From the NCBI GenBank assembly GCA_017991415.1, contig JAGOQR010000001.1:57873-109384 (forward strand): DNA of 51,512 nucleotides. Direction: 5' to 3'. The notes beneath the pieces are model-generated. The model was not told the origin of the DNA. It made no database searches and saw nothing but the letters and a program-made list of their open reading frames with translations. Both the position numbers and the translations under genes were made by a program. This document shows positions 48,699 to 51,512 of this stretch, one piece after another; the first letter of the stretch is position 1, and each line of letters opens with the position of its first letter. The DNA comes from Candidatus Magasanikiibacteriota bacterium (GTDB taxonomy: Bacteria > Patescibacteriota > Patescibacteriia > Magasanikbacterales > GWA2-37-8).

Positions 48699-51512
48699 TT
48701 AATCTATTTTAAAATCTTTTATACTTTGAAAAATTTTATCAAAATAGTCCGTCTCTGCTCTAAAAGTAATAATATATTTTGATTTTTCATATCCATCCGG
48801 ATAAAGTTCTACGGTTTTATAATCAAATACATCTCCTGCATGGTCAGCTGGAACATCATGATAAAAAGTCTTTATCGCATATCCATTCCAGGTAGAGGTG
48901 CTTGGTTGCCCTTCTAAATCTCTTTGTTTATAATCAACTTTACTAATGTAAAACTCTGGCCCCAAATCATTCAACCAAAACCTTACACTGTTTACACCTC
49001 GTCCCACATTCCAGCTGGAAGGATACGAGACAGTAAAATTCGCAAAGTCAGTTTTTTCATACTGAGCATAGCTAGACATTTGATTTTGCTGTTGTTTTAA
49101 AAATTCGGCCTCCATCTCTTGTTTCACTTCCAATTTTGCCGCGGCCACCTTACTTGCTACCTCTACCTGCATTTGCTCAACCGACACTTTATTAGTATTT
49201 ACCGTCTGGCAGGTATACCCACCCAAAACGGTGGTTAACCCCAACACGCCAAAAATGAGCAGCATTTTGGAGGCTACACCCATTTTAAAACTAGACGCTG
49301 GCTTGGCTGCAACTTTTTTCTCCATAGCTGCAATACGTTCACGGGTTTTAAGAACCGTATCTGGGTTAAGCGAAATACTATCTATCCCCTCTTGCACCAA
49401 AAATTCGGCAAATTCTGGGTAGTCACTTGGTGCCTGCCCACAAATACCTACTTTTCGTTTATTTTCATGAGCAACGCGAATCACCTGTCTAATCAATGTT
49501 TTTACAGCCTCATTCTTTTCATCATAGACATGACTAACCAGCGCTGAATCTCTATCTACACCAAGTGTTAACTGTGTTAAATCGTTAGAGCCAATACTAA
49601 AACCATCAAAAATTTCACAAAATTCTTTGGCCAAAATTACATTGGCAGGAATTTCACACATGACATATACCTGCAAACCATCTTTACCACGTTCCAAACC
49701 AAATTCTTTCATGGTCGCCAAAACTTTTTTACCTTCTTCGATTGTACGACAAAATGGAACCATGACAATAAGGTTCTTCATCCCCCATTCGTTGCGGACT
49801 TTTTTAATTGCTTCACACTCTAGTTTAAATCCAGGCTTAAACTTTTCGTCATAATACCTGGATGCACCACGCCAACCAATCATCGGATTTTCTTCTTTTG
49901 GTTCGTAAGCAGCACCACCAATAAGGGTAGCGTATTCATTAGTTTTAAAGTCAGATAAGCGGACAATCACGTCGTTTGGATGAAACGCAGAAGTAATAAA
50001 GGCAATACCTTCGGCTAGTTTATCGACACAGTATTTCGATTTATCTGTATAACCGACAGTGAGTTCGTCTATCTTGGTCTTAGTTTCACCGTGCTGATCT
50101 TTATAATTTACCAAAGCGAGCGGATGAATCTTAACAAAATTTGTAAAAATAAATTCTTCTCGAGCAAGACCAACACCATTATTTGGAATTGCAGAGAGGG
50201 CAAAAGCGCTACTTGGATCGCCCACATTCATCATAATTTTTGTGCGGGTAGCAGGCACTTCTTTAATTTCAGTTTTTTTAACTTCAAATGGCAAAATACC
50301 TTTGTAAACATAACCAACATCACCTTCGGCACACGAAGATGTAATTTCTTGCCCAGTTTTTATCACCTTGCGGGCTTTGACCGCCCCTACAATACATGGC
50401 GTACCAAGTTCACGGCTCACAATTGCTGCATGCGAAGTTTTGCCGCCTTGCTCGGTAATAATAGCGCTTGCTATACGCATGATTGGTTCCCAATCTGGAT
50501 CGGTAATACGAGTTACCAACACTTCGCCTGGCTTAAATTGTTTCATTTCTTTAGGAGAATTGATTACTCGAGCCTTACCATGACCAATTTTTTGGCCAAC
50601 GCTGGTACCAGTAAGTATTACTGTACCCTTGTGCTTTAATTCGTATTGTTCAATTACATTAACATTAATGCGGGATCGTACTGTTTCAGATCTGGCTTGT
50701 ACAATATAGAGCTGACCACTCGCACCATCTTTGGCCCATTCGATGTCCATTGGGTGCCCATAATGATCTTCGATTAATATTCCCCATTTAGCGAGCTGCA
50801 ACACTTCGTCATCGGTGAGACAATACACTTTCTGCTCAGACATTTTTACTTTTTCTTGTTTGGTGCCAACTTTACCATAAATTAATTTCACTTCTTTACT
50901 ACCCAAACGTTTACTCATTATAGATTTAAAACCATTTTTTACACCATCTTTAAAAACATAAAACTGGTCGGGGGTAACCTGACCTTTTACCACATATTCA
51001 CCCAAGCCATAGGCAGCATTGATTAGCACCGCACCTTTAAATCCAGATTCTGTATCCAAGGTAAACATAACGCCACTTGCACCAAGGTCGGACCGTACCA
51101 TTTCTTGCACACCTACCGACAAAGCAATAGCAGTATGGTCGTAGCCTTTATCTTCACGGTACGAAATGGCGCGATCGGTAAATAATGATGCAATACATTT
51201 TTTACTGGCTTGCATTAATTCTTTTTCACCACGGACATTGAGATATGTTTCTTGTTGCCCCGCAAAACTAGCGTCGGGTAAATCTTCGGCAGTAGCACTG
51301 CTGCGCACAGCTACGTCTACATTAGATTTTTTAGAAAATTTACATAATTCTTTATACGCATCGGTAATTTGTTTTTCTACTTCTGCAGAAAATTTGCCTT
51401 GCAAAATCATCTTGCGAATTTTGTTTCCTACCACAGATAATTCGTGCACATTTTTCTTATCCAAACCTTTTAGTGTTTCTTTGATTCTTTTATCTAATTT
51501 ATTTTCTTTAAT
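48699..51512 (-). CDS. ppsA: PEP synthase with membrane-anchored C-terminal extension (5' end outside window)
   Basis: The frame is open through the right edge; the visible 937 residues start about 45 residues into a normal PEP synthase. ATP-grasp part (VAVRSSATAEDLPDASFAGQQETYLNV), phospho-His domain GGKTSHAAIVSRELGTPC, and PEP-binding barrel with GSNDLTQLTLGVDRDSALV and VGICGQAPSD are all present. The enzyme makes PEP from pyruvate and ATP for gluconeogenesis. Unusually, after the catalytic domain comes a membrane helix (KMLLIFGVLGLTTVLGGYT, about 20 residues), a short coiled coil and an extracytoplasmic-looking domain (FANFTVSYPSSWNVGRGVNSVRFWL) of about 120 residues. Host-like composition. 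Confidence 0.92.
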   Translation of the reverse strand: MKENKLDKRIKETLKGLDKKNVHELSVVGNKIRKMILQGKFSAEVEKQITDAYKELCKFSKKSNVDVAVRSSATAEDLPDASFAGQQETYLNVRGEKELMQASKKCIASLFTDRAISYREDKGYDHTAIALSVGVQEMVRSDLGASGVMFTLDTESGFKGAVLINAAYGLGEYVVKGQVTPDQFYVFKDGVKNGFKSIMSKRLGSKEVKLIYGKVGTKQEKVKMSEQKVYCLTDDEVLQLAKWGILIEDHYGHPMDIEWAKDGASGQLYIVQARSETVRSRINVNVIEQYELKHKGTVILTGTSVGQKIGHGKARVINSPKEMKQFKPGEVLVTRITDPDWEPIMRIASAIITEQGGKTSHAAIVSRELGTPCIVGAVKARKVIKTGQEITSSCAEGDVGYVYKGILPFEVKKTEIKEVPATRTKIMMNVGDPSSAFALSAIPNNGVGLAREEFIFTNFVKIHPLALVNYKDQHGETKTKIDELTVGYTDKSKYCVDKLAEGIAFITSAFHPNDVIVRLSDFKTNEYATLIGGAAYEPKEENPMIGWRGASRYYDEKFKPGFKLECEAIKKVRNEWGMKNLIVMVPFCRTIEEGKKVLATMKEFGLERGKDGLQVYVMCEIPANVILAKEFCEIFDGFSIGSNDLTQLTLGVDRDSALVSHVYDEKNEAVKTLIRQVIRVAHENKRKVGICGQAPSDYPEFAEFLVQEGIDSISLNPDTVLKTRERIAAMEKKVAAKPASSFKMGVASKMLLIFGVLGLTTVLGGYTCQTVNTNKVSVEQMQVEVASKVAAAKLEVKQEMEAEFLKQQQNQMSSYAQYEKTDFANFTVSYPSSWNVGRGVNSVRFWLNDLGPEFYISKVDYKQRDLEGQPSTSTWNGYAIKTFYHDVPADHAGDVFDYKTVELYPDGYEKSKYIITFRAETDYFDKIFQSIKDFKID

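Overview
The window looks like part of the chromosome of a small-genome, AT-rich bacterium, most likely of the Candidate Phyla Radiation (Patescibacteria). The basis is the compact host operons, the smpB-tmRNA-infC-rpmI-rplT block, a very large Lys-rich coiled-coil protein beside a degenerate HtrA-like protein and a Wzz-like protein, and the low-GC codon use. This placement is inference; no rRNA is present to settle it.

Layout. (1) 1-3.3 kb: three GC-rich minus-strand genes for envelope-type proteins (a lipoprotein cut by the window edge, a beta-barrel-like protein, a repeat-containing membrane protein), separated by AT-rich spacers full of long palindromes. (2) 3.3-11.9 kb: a host minus-strand gene group (1858-aa protein, small protein, Wzz-like protein, degenerate HtrA/PDZ protein, membrane protein). 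(3) 11.9-14.1 kb: smpB, tmRNA, infC, rpmI, rplT. (4) 14.1-21.7 kb: a strong hairpin small-RNA candidate, then seven GC-rich single genes, each with its own AT-rich promoter and hairpin terminator, and a HelD/UvrD-like helicase behind an attenuator-like hairpin. (5) 21.8-23.2 kb: a HopA1-like gene. (6) 23.3-47.5 kb: two integrative elements in tandem at the 3' end of tRNA-Asp, bounded by three copies of a 21-bp repeat. (7) 47.6-51.5 kb: one more GC-rich cassette, an ECF-type sigma factor, and a PEP synthase with an added membrane-anchored C-terminal domain, cut by the right edge.

The two elements share one plan: rolling-circle replication initiator, AlpA-like excisionase, tyrosine integrase next to the right att site, and a replacement terminator for the tRNA. 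They differ in replication protein, integrase arm sites and cargo. Element 1 (about 17 kb) carries an SF1 helicase fused to a Vsr-like nuclease, RmuC, an HNH nuclease, an RNase H and a nuclease-like protein, which looks like a DNA-targeting defence cluster, plus an EGF-like secreted protein. Element 2 (about 7.2 kb) carries a two-gene CBASS-like system (membrane effector and CD-NTase with sensor domain), a HEPN protein and a membrane-anchored Vsr-like nuclease.

The most striking find is a structured RNA of about 160 nt present once in each element, each time just upstream of an envelope gene. All four hairpins and a long-range pseudoknot are kept by compensatory changes between the copies. 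A second theme is the GC-rich coding sequences sitting inside AT-rich, host-like transcription units, as if foreign reading frames had been captured between local promoters and terminators.
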